Of a stretch of DNA of 25,872 nucleotides, positions 14,230-23,486 are shown piece by piece. Under the pieces are notes generated by a model, which searched no databases, was not told the origin of the DNA, and was given only the letters and a program-made list of their open reading frames with translations. Numbering within the stretch: position 1 is the stretch's first letter; each line of letters begins with the position of its first letter. This stretch comes from JAZQQB01 sp045628865. GTDB taxonomy: Bacteria > Bacillota > Clostridia > Lachnospirales > Lachnospiraceae. The stretch is taken from positions 1 to 25,872 of the forward strand of contig JAZQQB010000045.1 of the NCBI GenBank assembly GCA_045628865.1. The letters run 5' to 3'. The position numbers were made by a program, and so were the translations under genes.

Positions 14230-16968
14230 ATGAAAAGAGAGTTTAAACCAGTTGCAATCATTGGGTATGGTTGCATTTTTCCACCAGATGGAACATCCAC
14301 TCAGAAGTTCTGGGAAAATGTACTTGAAGGAACGTGCGGTATTTCAGATGTGAGCAAATACAATTGGAAAGAGTCTTTGTATTATGACACAGACAAACAC
14401 GTGGAAGATAAGACTTATTGTAAGCAAGGGGGTATTTTGGAGAATTATCAGTTTCCTTTTGAAGCAGGATTAAGATTAGGCTTAAAGGAAGATGAACTAA
14501 AGTTATGTAATAAGACACAAAGAATGACTTTAGATACGATTTTACAGGCAATAGTGAAGGCGAATATTTCATTAAAAGATTTGGAGTCTGCAGATTTCTT
14601 TATAGGAAATATGTTGGGTGATGCAGATGTGCCAAATCAGATGCTTGTAAACAGAATGGATGAAATAAATGCATATTTAGAAACTTCGGAAGAATACCAA
14701 TCATTACAGGAATCTGTCAAAGAGATAACAACAAAGGCAGTCAAAGAAGAAATAACAAATCAGTTTGGTCAGAACAACAATGATAACCTCATTCCATCTT
14801 CATTGTTGTATCGCCTAAAAGAAATGTTAGGCGTAAAAGGAAATGGTTTTATTGTGGATGGAGCTTGTTCAGGAAGTGGACTTGTCATTGATGAAGCAGT
14901 AAAAAATATCCAGTATGGAAAAAATGATATCTGTATTACATCAGCAGTTTTAGGAAATATGATCGTAACCGGAAATATTGGGTTTGCAAAGATTGGTGGA
15001 TTGTCAGAAACTTCTTCTTACCCTTTGGATGAACGTGCGGCAGGACTGATTCCAGGTGAAGGCGCAGGAACTATTATTTTAAAGAGTCTTGATAAAGCGA
15101 TAGAAGATCATAACAATATCTATGGTGTAATTCGAGGAACAGGTGTTGCTAGTGATGGTAAAGGACAATCTATTTATGCACCAAGCTCTAAAGGACAGTT
15201 GAAGGCAATGAAAAAATCCATTGCTGTTTCAGGACTGACACCAGATGATGTAGATTATATAGAAACACATGCAACGGGAACACGAGTTGGTGATAAGGTT
15301 GAAGTAGATACCATTAAAGCATTTATGGCAGATGCAAAAAATCCAAACCGTAAACTTCCAATTGGTTCTATAAAGTCACAAATTGGCCATGCTTTTTCAG
15401 CGGCTGGAATGGCAAATGTTATGAAAATCTTAGAAGCTATGGGACATGGAGTATTGCCACCAACACACAATTACACAAGGGTACCAGATAAGGTTGACTT
15501 AGGTAATTTGTATATAAATACGACAATGACTGATTGGGTACGCAGAGATGAAAAAACACCAAGAAGAGCAATGATGAATGCATTTGGTTTTGGTGGAATT
15601 AACGCAAATGTATTAATTGAGGAATATGTTGAAGAGTATCATAATCAATTGGTTCGTGATAAGAGATATGATTTTTACGATGGAGACTATTCAATTGTTG
15701 GTATTGGTTGCTTGGATTACAAAGGAGATTCTTATAAAGAATGGGTGAAAAATTATGAAAGAGATGATTTTGAAACAGAAAGTATTGCAAAAGTATTTCC
15801 GAAAGAAGCACAGCCAGTGTATGAGAAACAGAAAGGTTATTTCATAAAGAATTTCAAATTCCCATTTGTAAAATATCGTATTCCACCTAAGATCTTAAAT
15901 GAAATTGATCAAAGCCAGCAATACGCATTAGTGGCTTCAGGGGAAGCAATTGATGATTATGGAAAAGAAAAAATAGAAGGTGAAAAAACAGGTGTGTTTG
16001 TTGGAACCATGATGGGCCTTGCGGCAGCATTAAAATCTGACTTAAGAGTACGTCATGTTGAGTACAAAGACATCGTAGAAAGAACCTTAAATGAAAAGGG
16101 TATTTCAAGAGAAATTATTAAAAAAATTGGAGATCATCTAACTCAGAGAGTACGATCTTATTTAACAAAGATTGAAGAAGATACACTTCCAGGTTATATG
16201 GATAATATCATCGCAGGAAGAATTTCAAATTTTAATGATTTTTCAAGTACAAATGCTGTATATGATAAGGATATTGTTTCCTTTGATGCGGCACTGAATC
16301 AGGCACTGATATCATTAAAGAGTGGAGAAAATAATTTAGTGATAGTTGGTGGCGTAAATGGAAATATGCTTCCTGAGAATTTCCAGGCACTTCAATATAT
16401 TGAAGAAAATATCAAAGCAAATATGCAAGTTGAAGTGAAGGACATGGTACCTGCTGAGGGCGCAGCATTTTTCGTGATTAAAAGAAGTGAAGATGTTACA
16501 AGCGAAGATCATGTATATGCCAAAATTACTGGATGTAAACATGTTAGTAAACAGCCTAAGGTAGATAATATAGTTTCAAAGCATCCATTTTATTATGGTG
16601 CGCAGGATGCATTTGGCTTACTTGAGAAGATCACTAATATAGATAAAAAAGACGGCAGTCAAGTAGTAGAAATTTCAAATACTAGTATGAAAGCGGAAGG
16701 ATATACATACTTAGTGGGAGATAAAAATTCATCTTTGGTTGTAGATAAAGAAGAAAAACAACATGTGAAAGTAGACGAAGTTGCTAAAAAAGCATTAACA
16801 GTATACTTTGCGGGTGAAAATGAAGCGATGCTTTTAGAGAATGAAGTGAGTGAACAGGAATTTTTAGCAACTAATAAAGATTTTAAAATGATCATTCGTT
16901 ATACAACACCAGATGAATTAACGCGTAAAAAGGATTTGTATAAAAAAAGTACATTGGGAGGAAAATAA
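14230..16968 (+). CDS. PUFA-synthase-like ketosynthase plus chain-length-factor protein (KS-CLF)
   Basis: A 912-residue protein. ATG 14230 follows AAGGAGG by five bases. Residues about 5-480 are an intact ketosynthase: VAIIGYGCIFP, nucleophile Cys213 in DGACSGSG, His347 in ETHATGTRVGD, His387 in IKSQIGHAFSAAGM, and AFGFGGINANVLIEEY. It would condense acyl chains with malonyl-ACP. Residues about 485-860 are a second, degenerate ketosynthase (YSIVGIGCLD, GVFVGTMMGLAAAL, VPAEGAAFFVIKR) in which the nucleophile position holds Ile682 (YDKDIVSFDAAL) and the histidine motifs are gone, as in chain-length factors. A KS-CLF tandem occurs in PfaC of bacterial PUFA synthases. Here it lacks the FabA-like dehydratases that follow in PfaC. 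It would act with the AT-ACP-KR-DH protein two genes on. It is the first gene of the plus arm. Confidence 0.88.
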   Translation: MKREFKPVAIIGYGCIFPPDGTSTQKFWENVLEGTCGISDVSKYNWKESLYYDTDKHVEDKTYCKQGGILENYQFPFEAGLRLGLKEDELKLCNKTQRMTLDTILQAIVKANISLKDLESADFFIGNMLGDADVPNQMLVNRMDEINAYLETSEEYQSLQESVKEITTKAVKEEITNQFGQNNNDNLIPSSLLYRLKEMLGVKGNGFIVDGACSGSGLVIDEAVKNIQYGKNDICITSAVLGNMIVTGNIGFAKIGGLSETSSYPLDERAAGLIPGEGAGTIILKSLDKAIEDHNNIYGVIRGTGVASDGKGQSIYAPSSKGQLKAMKKSIAVSGLTPDDVDYIETHATGTRVGDKVEVDTIKAFMADAKNPNRKLPIGSIKSQIGHAFSAAGMANVMKILEAMGHGVLPPTHNYTRVPDKVDLGNLYINTTMTDWVRRDEKTPRRAMMNAFGFGGINANVLIEEYVEEYHNQLVRDKRYDFYDGDYSIVGIGCLDYKGDSYKEWVKNYERDDFETESIAKVFPKEAQPVYEKQKGYFIKNFKFPFVKYRIPPKILNEIDQSQQYALVASGEAIDDYGKEKIEGEKTGVFVGTMMGLAAALKSDLRVRHVEYKDIVERTLNEKGISREIIKKIGDHLTQRVRSYLTKIEEDTLPGYMDNIIAGRISNFNDFSSTNAVYDKDIVSFDAALNQALISLKSGENNLVIVGGVNGNMLPENFQALQYIEENIKANMQVEVKDMVPAEGAAFFVIKRSEDVTSEDHVYAKITGCKHVSKQPKVDNIVSKHPFYYGAQDAFGLLEKITNIDKKDGSQVVEISNTSMKAEGYTYLVGDKNSSLVVDKEEKQHVKVDEVAKKALTVYFAGENEAMLLENEVSEQEFLATNKDFKMIIRYTTPDELTRKKDLYKKSTLGGK

Positions 16969-16972
16969 TAAA

Positions 16973-18178
16973 ATGAGGGCAATGATGGCGAGTGGATTTT
17001 CACAAGATATTAGTGCACAGTTAGCACAGGTAAAATATGGAATAGAGAAGGGACTTTACGTATTTGGACCAGCATTTGGAAGTGCACAAGACGGAGAAGC
17101 AATCTGTGAAGATAAAGATGTGATTATGCTAACATCTAACAACTATCTTGGGCTTGCAACACATAATGAAATTAAAAAGGCAATCAAAGATGCGGTAGAT
17201 CAGTATGGAAGTGGAACATGTGGTGCGAGACTTCATAATGGGACAACAAAGATTCATAAAGAATTAGAAGAAAAATGTGCAGAATTTTTTAGAACGGAAG
17301 ATGCAGTAATTGTAAGTGCTGGATATTTGGCAAATGTAGCTGGTATCTCTGCAATGATTAATGATAATAAAGGTATGGTTATAACAGATTCTCTGAATCA
17401 TATGAGTATTGTTGATGGAATTACAATGAGTAAAGGCCAGGTAAGAATCTTTGAACATAATGATATGACTAAGCTTGAGTATATCTTGAGTAAAAATGCT
17501 GATATTGATAAAAAATTGATTGTAGTGGATGGTGTATATTCTATGGATGGAGATATTGCTCCATTGGATAAAATTACAGAACTTGCAGAAAAATATAATG
17601 CTTCTGTATTTGTAGATGAAGCGCATTCACTTGGTTTTGTAGGTGAAACAGGTCGTGGTGCATCTGAACATTTTGGCGTAGAAGATAAGGTTCATTTAAA
17701 AATGACAACTTTTAGTAAATCATTAGCAGGTGTAGGTGGTTGTATCGCATCTGATAAAGATACTTGTTTATATATTAGACACTTTGCACATCCATATATG
17801 TTTAATGCAAGTATTCCTCCAGCAGTAGCAGCAGGTGTGGTCAAAGCATTTGAATTAATGGAAAAGGAAACCTGGAGATGCGATAAATTGTGGGATAACA
17901 CAATTTATTTTAGACGAAGACTAAATGAAATGGGATTTAATACACTAAATAGTATGTCTCCAATTGTTCCAATCTTCATCGGCGATGATATGACAAACAT
18001 GATGATGACAAAGGAACTATTTAACCGTGGTGTTTATATTGCTACAGCAGTATATCCTGCTGTTCCACAGAATATGAGTCGTTTACGTGCGACCATTACA
18101 GCATCTCTTGAAAGAGAACAGTTAGACAAAGCATTAGAAGAATTATATAAGGTAGGACGTGAATTTAAGATTGTTTAA
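16973..18178 (+). CDS. PLP-dependent alpha-oxoamine synthase (serine-palmitoyltransferase-like)
   Basis: A 401-residue enzyme of the family that includes AONS (BioF), KBL, ALAS and serine palmitoyltransferase. These join an acyl thioester to an amino acid with loss of CO2, giving an alpha-aminoketone. Seen: MLTSNNYLGLATH, YGSGTCGARLHNGT, the cofactor-stacking histidine in TDSLNHMSIVDG, FVDEAHSLGFVGETGRGASEH, and Lys249 in TTFSKSLAGVGG, the Schiff-base lysine in a form closer to serine palmitoyltransferases than to BioF. Length is normal. It lies four bases behind the KS-CLF gene and 21 bases before the next, with no other biotin or threonine genes nearby. The amino acid used (serine, alanine or glycine) cannot be read with confidence. 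A role in chain release is inferred from context. Confidence 0.87.
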   Translation: MRAMMASGFSQDISAQLAQVKYGIEKGLYVFGPAFGSAQDGEAICEDKDVIMLTSNNYLGLATHNEIKKAIKDAVDQYGSGTCGARLHNGTTKIHKELEEKCAEFFRTEDAVIVSAGYLANVAGISAMINDNKGMVITDSLNHMSIVDGITMSKGQVRIFEHNDMTKLEYILSKNADIDKKLIVVDGVYSMDGDIAPLDKITELAEKYNASVFVDEAHSLGFVGETGRGASEHFGVEDKVHLKMTTFSKSLAGVGGCIASDKDTCLYIRHFAHPYMFNASIPPAVAAGVVKAFELMEKETWRCDKLWDNTIYFRRRLNEMGFNTLNSMSPIVPIFIGDDMTNMMMTKELFNRGVYIATAVYPAVPQNMSRLRATITASLEREQLDKALEELYKVGREFKIV

Positions 18179-18199
18179 ATGATATGGAGGTGTAATGTA

Positions 18200-21100
18200 A
18201 TGAATAGCAATGTAAAACAAATGTTAGAAGAGCAGGGGATATATATAAAGGATAAAACTGTGTCAAGTAATGTGGCATTTCTTTTTCCTGGACATGGTGC
18301 ACAATATGTAGGTATGTTTGAAAAGTTATATGAAAAAGTACCTATGATCAAAGATATATTTGATCGTGCTGAGAAGAAATATAAATCATTAGACAGTGGA
18401 AGTTTGTTAGAAAAAATGTTTTCAACAAGTGAAACAGCGGCTACTGATCTGTTAAAACCAACTGTTATGCAACCATCAATTGTTTTGTGTGATGTGGCAA
18501 TGTATGAGTATATGAGAAGTCTTGGATATCATCCAGATTACTTATTAGGACATAGTTTAGGTGAGGTTGCGGCTCTTTGCGCAGCAAAGGTATTTACCTT
18601 GGAAGAGGCTATCGAAATTGCTTATAGACGAGCTCAGGCAGTAGAAGTAATTGCGATTGAAAAACGAGGTGGAATGCTTAGTATTGGAAGTGAATATGAT
18701 AGGCAGCTTGCTAGTTCATTGCTAGAAATTGGAGGGGAAAGCTGCGAAGTGAGTATTATTAATTCACCAAAGCAGTTTAATATTTCGGGGCCATTACAAA
18801 AATTAGCAAAGATTAAAGAATATTGCGATCACAAAAGCATAGTAGCAACTTTGTTGAAGGTATCTCATGGATTTCATTCAAAAATCATGACTCCATCTGT
18901 AGAACCATATAAAGATGCAATTCGTTCTTTTTCATTTAGAAAACCAGAGGTGCCAGTATATTCAACAATCACATCTAAGTTGTATGAAGATGAGATGAAT
19001 GATTCAGAAGAATTTGCAAGCTTATTGGCAAGTCAGTTGGTAACACCATTTAGTTTCCAGGAAATTGTTACTGATCTGGTTAAAAATTATCAAGTCGGAT
19101 ATTTTATGGAAATGGGACCAAAAAATATTTTAACAAAGCTGGTAAATGAAATTGCAAAAGATTCAGTTTTTGCAATTTCAACAAATAGGGCGAAGCATGA
19201 TGAATTGCAGGAAGTTGAAAATGTTGAACTGAAGGCTAAATGCTTTGGCATTAAGAAGAATATGGTGGAGGAAAAAGTTGTGGGTAAATCAGGAAGTGTA
19301 ATAAATCAGGTGATTCAAATATTGTCCTATGAAACAATGTATCCATGTAAGATTTTTGTGGAGACAGGAAAACCTATTTTTACATATTATGCAATTGCAA
19401 AGGATGTTAAGGAAAAACTAATTAAGAATTTAGAGGAAACATTTGATCTTGCTACTAAGAATGTGGATTGGAATATAGTGTCCATTCAAGATATAAGTAA
19501 CCTGCTAAGTAAGGGAGAAGCAGAAAAAGTGCAAACAACTGTTACGATGACACGTACAGTAGATGAACAAGCAATCAAGGAATTTATTTTGCAGGTAATT
19601 GAAGAAAATACAGGATATCCAAAGGATATGCTAGAAGACGAACTTGATTTTGAGGCTGATTTAGGAATTGATTCTGTGAAACAGGGTGAGATTATTTCAA
19701 GAATCCATGATGAATATCAGTATGAAGTTTTAGAGGGAGAGACCATAAAGGAATTAAGTAGTATTTCTAAGATTCTTGCTTATGTGGTTGAGAAATTAAA
19801 AGCATGCGTTGTGAATGAAGACGCAGCAGATGTGCAGACGAAAGCATCTGGAGCAAACATAAATACAGTTGCAGTTGATGCAGAAGAAATCAAGGCATAT
19901 TTATTACATGTAATTGAAGAAAATACAGGATATCCAAAGGATATGTTAGAAGATGATCTTGATTTTGAAGCTGATCTAGGAATTGATTCTGTAAAACAAG
20001 GTGAAATTATCGCTGCTTTGGAAAGTAAATACCAATATGAAGTGTTAGAAGGAGAAAGTGTTAAAGAATTGAGCACTATTGCTAAGATTGTAGAATATGT
20101 ATCAAATAAATTAAGTACATCAAATCAAGGCATTTCTGGAATTAAAACAGCAGACTCTTTAGAAGCGAGTGCGAATTATGCATATAATGAAGAAGGTTTT
20201 TCTTCATTACGCTATATTTCTATGCCAATAGATTGCAATGAAGAGGCAGCTGTAAATTTTAGTTTGGAAAAGAAAAATCTTTTGCTGATAGCAGATGAAG
20301 ATGGTACATTATGCGTAGATTTATATAATGATCTTAAGAATACAGCAAATCATGTATCTATCATCTCTGAAAAAACGTTATCAGGTGTTTCTTCGGAAGA
20401 TGTATTCATATGTTCTTATGGAGATCGAGAGCTCCTAAAAGGAACAACAAAGAAAATCAATGACGTAAATCCAGTTCAGGTTGTGATCAACTTAGCCGCA
20501 GTTAAAAGTGAATTTGCTTTTGAGAAGATGAGTTCTGACGAGTGGGAGAAACAGTATCAAGGTGTATATAATTCAAATTTCTATGTGGCAAAGGAGGTTT
20601 ATACAAACTTTGAAAAGGATAAACAGAATACAGCATATTTTGCAGTTACAAATATTGGTGGAATTTTTGGACTGGAAAAAGGCTATCATGGTAATCCGGT
20701 AGGTGCTATTAGTGCTGGATTTGTAAAAGCACTTGAAAAAGAATTGAGACCATTTAAATGTAAGGTGTTGGATATCAGTTCAGAGTATTGTGAAAATCCA
20801 GTTTCACTCATCAAAAAGGAGTTTAGTCGTATTGAGGATTTGGTAGAAATTGGATATGACATGAATAGTCGTAAAGCGATTGAAGTAATGCCAAAGGAAA
20901 TTAAAAACACTACTGTATTTCATGAAATTACAGATGATGATGTGATTTTGGTAACAGGAGGCGGAAGAGGTATTATCTATTCTTGTGTAGATGCAATGCT
21001 TTCATATGCGTCCCCAAAGGTAGTGATTACAGGTCGTACGGAACTTATGGATCCAGATAGTAGACAAATGCGAATGTCAGATGAAGAGTTTGCTCAGTAT

Positions 21101-22819
21101 CGTACAGAGTTTTTACAGGAAGAACGTGCAAAGGACAGCAAGATATCACCAGTTCTCATTCAAAGAAAGTATGAAAAATTAGCCAATGCAAGATTATTAT
21201 TAGGAAACATTGCATCATGGACGAAAAAAGGCTATCAGGTAGAATATGTGGTTTGTGATGCAGGAAATTCAGACGATATGAAGAAGCTGATTGCTGATGT
21301 AAAGGCAAAATATGGAAAATTGACTGGAATTATTAATGGAGCTGGACTTCCATCTTTTGGAAAAATTCCTAAAAAAGATGAAAAATTTGCGGAAAAGGTT
21401 GTTGATGTAAAGGCTATTTCATCCTTTGAATTGATGAAAGCGAGTTTGGATGAGCCATTGAAATTCTTTATTAGTATGGGATCTATTTCTGGTAGATTTG
21501 GTATGGATGGACAAGTTGATTATTCGGCAGCTGCAGATTTGATCGTAAGAATGACTATGCTTGCAAGTCAGTTGAAACCTGAAACAAGATATACTGTTAT
21601 GGGATGGTCCGCTTGGGATGAAGTAGGGATGGCGTCTTCTGAGCAGGTAAAAAAAGTTCAGCAGGGAACTAGAGGACTGGAATATCTATCTGTTAAAGAA
21701 GGTAGTGAAAGATTCCTAAATGAAATTTTCTATGGTGGAGAATATCCGGAAGTGCTGATTTTTGGTAATCTTGGAGACTCTAATCTACCATTAGGTCAGT
21801 TGCATGCATTGGATTCTACACACAAAGTGATTACTCATACATTAACAAAAGACAATTATGTATATGATCGAGTAAGATTCCCAATGATCGAAAAAGTAGT
21901 ATCTATGGAAGAAAATAGTGTTCAGGCTAGAAAGACGCTTACAATTGAACATGATATGCATTTACAGGACCATTGTGTAGAAGGAAAACATGTTTTTGCA
22001 GGTGTTATGCATGTTGAGACAGCATGTGAAATGTTAGATCTTTATCTGAAAGAAAATAAAATGGAAGATTTTGTGATCAGTGATATCTGTAATTTCAATT
22101 TTTATAAATTTATCAAGGTATTTGAAGGAAATCCTTTAGAATTGAAATTGTCAGGCGAAATCATTGAAAAATCAGATGATATAATCAAAATGCATGTAAC
22201 GTTAATGTCTGATTTTATGAATAAACAAGGTATTTGTTTAGAGAAAGACAGATTACATTCAGAAGGAGATGTAGTAGCTGTAAGATCTATTGCAAAAGTT
22301 AATAAAGATGTTTCTTTTAAAAGAGAAGGTAAGCAATTTGATTTAGATAAATATTATAATCTTGCAACGAAAGCAATTACCTTTGGAAAAACATTCAAAT
22401 GCATATTTGATGTAAAAGGAACAAGTGATACAGAAATTGTTGGACGTGTAAAGATCCCGCATGATGGACAGTATTTTGCATTTAATCGTAATGCGGATAC
22501 TTGTGTTTCGCCTGTAACAATTGATAACATTGGTCGTTTGATGTTATTTAGGGAATTTAACCTAAACGGATATACCATTGTCCCAACTTTAATCAATCAG
22601 GCAAGACAGTTTAGACAAATGATTCCTGGAGAGGAATTAGAGATATATTGTAATTTTGAATCAGAAAATGGAATGGATGTTATTTATTCAGCATATGCAG
22701 TGGATCAGAATGGAAACGTTGTGTTTGATATTAAGGATATGCAGCTAAGGAGAATTAATAAATATAATGGTGATTACAGCTTATGTGAAACATCTAGGGA
22801 ATATAATGCCGCTGTATAA
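18200..22819 (+). CDS. iterative synthase subunit AT-ACP-ACP-KR-DH
   Basis: A 1539-residue multidomain protein; ATG 18200 has GGAGG nine bases upstream. Residues about 25-335: acyltransferase, Ser119 in GHSLGE and His226 in SHGFHS, malonyl-type. Residues about 335-450: linker, unassigned. Residues about 455-535 and 560-640: two near-identical acyl carrier domains, each with LGIDSVKQ (phosphopantetheine Ser492 and Ser597). Residues about 670-900: non-catalytic structural half of the ketoreductase. Residues about 915-1170: ketoreductase with VTGGGRGI, Ser1095 and Tyr1108 (VDYSAAAD). Residues about 1220-1530: double-hotdog dehydratase with His1258 in LQDHCVEG and Asp1442 in PVTIDNIG. The order resembles PfaA of PUFA synthases minus its KS. 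No enoyl reductase or thioesterase is present. Overlaps the next gene by 14 bases. Confidence 0.9.
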   Translation: MNSNVKQMLEEQGIYIKDKTVSSNVAFLFPGHGAQYVGMFEKLYEKVPMIKDIFDRAEKKYKSLDSGSLLEKMFSTSETAATDLLKPTVMQPSIVLCDVAMYEYMRSLGYHPDYLLGHSLGEVAALCAAKVFTLEEAIEIAYRRAQAVEVIAIEKRGGMLSIGSEYDRQLASSLLEIGGESCEVSIINSPKQFNISGPLQKLAKIKEYCDHKSIVATLLKVSHGFHSKIMTPSVEPYKDAIRSFSFRKPEVPVYSTITSKLYEDEMNDSEEFASLLASQLVTPFSFQEIVTDLVKNYQVGYFMEMGPKNILTKLVNEIAKDSVFAISTNRAKHDELQEVENVELKAKCFGIKKNMVEEKVVGKSGSVINQVIQILSYETMYPCKIFVETGKPIFTYYAIAKDVKEKLIKNLEETFDLATKNVDWNIVSIQDISNLLSKGEAEKVQTTVTMTRTVDEQAIKEFILQVIEENTGYPKDMLEDELDFEADLGIDSVKQGEIISRIHDEYQYEVLEGETIKELSSISKILAYVVEKLKACVVNEDAADVQTKASGANINTVAVDAEEIKAYLLHVIEENTGYPKDMLEDDLDFEADLGIDSVKQGEIIAALESKYQYEVLEGESVKELSTIAKIVEYVSNKLSTSNQGISGIKTADSLEASANYAYNEEGFSSLRYISMPIDCNEEAAVNFSLEKKNLLLIADEDGTLCVDLYNDLKNTANHVSIISEKTLSGVSSEDVFICSYGDRELLKGTTKKINDVNPVQVVINLAAVKSEFAFEKMSSDEWEKQYQGVYNSNFYVAKEVYTNFEKDKQNTAYFAVTNIGGIFGLEKGYHGNPVGAISAGFVKALEKELRPFKCKVLDISSEYCENPVSLIKKEFSRIEDLVEIGYDMNSRKAIEVMPKEIKNTTVFHEITDDDVILVTGGGRGIIYSCVDAMLSYASPKVVITGRTELMDPDSRQMRMSDEEFAQYRTEFLQEERAKDSKISPVLIQRKYEKLANARLLLGNIASWTKKGYQVEYVVCDAGNSDDMKKLIADVKAKYGKLTGIINGAGLPSFGKIPKKDEKFAEKVVDVKAISSFELMKASLDEPLKFFISMGSISGRFGMDGQVDYSAAADLIVRMTMLASQLKPETRYTVMGWSAWDEVGMASSEQVKKVQQGTRGLEYLSVKEGSERFLNEIFYGGEYPEVLIFGNLGDSNLPLGQLHALDSTHKVITHTLTKDNYVYDRVRFPMIEKVVSMEENSVQARKTLTIEHDMHLQDHCVEGKHVFAGVMHVETACEMLDLYLKENKMEDFVISDICNFNFYKFIKVFEGNPLELKLSGEIIEKSDDIIKMHVTLMSDFMNKQGICLEKDRLHSEGDVVAVRSIAKVNKDVSFKREGKQFDLDKYYNLATKAITFGKTFKCIFDVKGTSDTEIVGRVKIPHDGQYFAFNRNADTCVSPVTIDNIGRLMLFREFNLNGYTIVPTLINQARQFRQMIPGEELEIYCNFESENGMDVIYSAYAVDQNGNVVFDIKDMQLRRINKYNGDYSLCETSREYNAAV
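19565..20120 (+). repeat. tandem duplication of the acyl carrier domain
   Basis: Two copies of about 240 bases, 315 bases apart as measured between the two pantetheine serines (19673 and 19988). Stretches such as GAAGAAAATACAGGATATCC are identical at DNA level, so the duplication is recent or kept alike by conversion. Tandem ACPs are a hallmark of PUFA synthases and raise output. Confidence 0.85.
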
Positions 22820-23486
22820 TTGTAATATGGGAGAGATTTTTTTCTCCCATATTTTAGAAAAAATGCCTTGTTCCTTTGAACAATTTTTTTCAGAGAGAGA
22901 GATGAGGAAAATCAATCGTCTGTATCGCAATGAAAAACGTGTACGAGCATTGATCAAAGGACGTTACATTTTAAAGGATTATTTTGGAAATCGGTATAAG
23001 GATCGAAATTTAGAGGATCCAGAGATAGAAATACTTAATCAAAGGCAAGATCATACAGGAAAAATATTTGTAGCCCTGCAAAATGAAGCATGTCGGGAAA
23101 AAGTTTCTGTTTCGTATGCAGAAGATTTTGTGTGTGTTGGAGTAAGCGATGAATACCAAATAGGTGTTGATTTGGAGAAGATACATCATTTTTCTGATTC
23201 TTTTTTGAAGTTGTTTTTTTCAGAGGAGGAGCATAAACTGTTTCAGCTGGATAATAAAGAAAGTCAAACTAGATTATGGTGTATCAAAGAAGCTGTTTTA
23301 AAGGCCATTGGAACAGGATTTGAGATAGGACTGAAAAATATGCGAATGGAATCCAAAGGAGATTATTTTTCTTTCATAATTCAAGATCACGATAATGTCC
23401 ATAGAGAGGCATATATTTTAACTGCATGTAACGAAGATATTTATCAGGCTATATGTTTTTTAGAAGAAGGAGTAGGGATGTGCTAG
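22806..23486 (+). CDS. Sfp-type 4'-phosphopantetheinyl transferase
   Basis: A 226-residue enzyme that would move phosphopantetheine from CoA to the serines of the two carrier domains encoded just upstream, turning them from apo to holo form. Seen: the magnesium-binding motif GVDLEKI (Asp122, Glu124), FFSEEEHKLF, and WCIKEAVLKAIGTGF (Lys161, Glu162, Lys166). The length is that of the Sfp group, not the shorter AcpS. I chose ATG 22806 (AGGGA five bases upstream), overlapping the synthase gene by 14 bases; ATG 22767 would add 13 residues behind a ribosome site that is too far away. Overlap with the synthase gene points to coupled translation and a dedicated partner. Confidence 0.92.
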   Translation: MPLYNCNMGEIFFSHILEKMPCSFEQFFSEREMRKINRLYRNEKRVRALIKGRYILKDYFGNRYKDRNLEDPEIEILNQRQDHTGKIFVALQNEACREKVSVSYAEDFVCVGVSDEYQIGVDLEKIHHFSDSFLKLFFSEEEHKLFQLDNKESQTRLWCIKEAVLKAIGTGFEIGLKNMRMESKGDYFSFIIQDHDNVHREAYILTACNEDIYQAICFLEEGVGMC

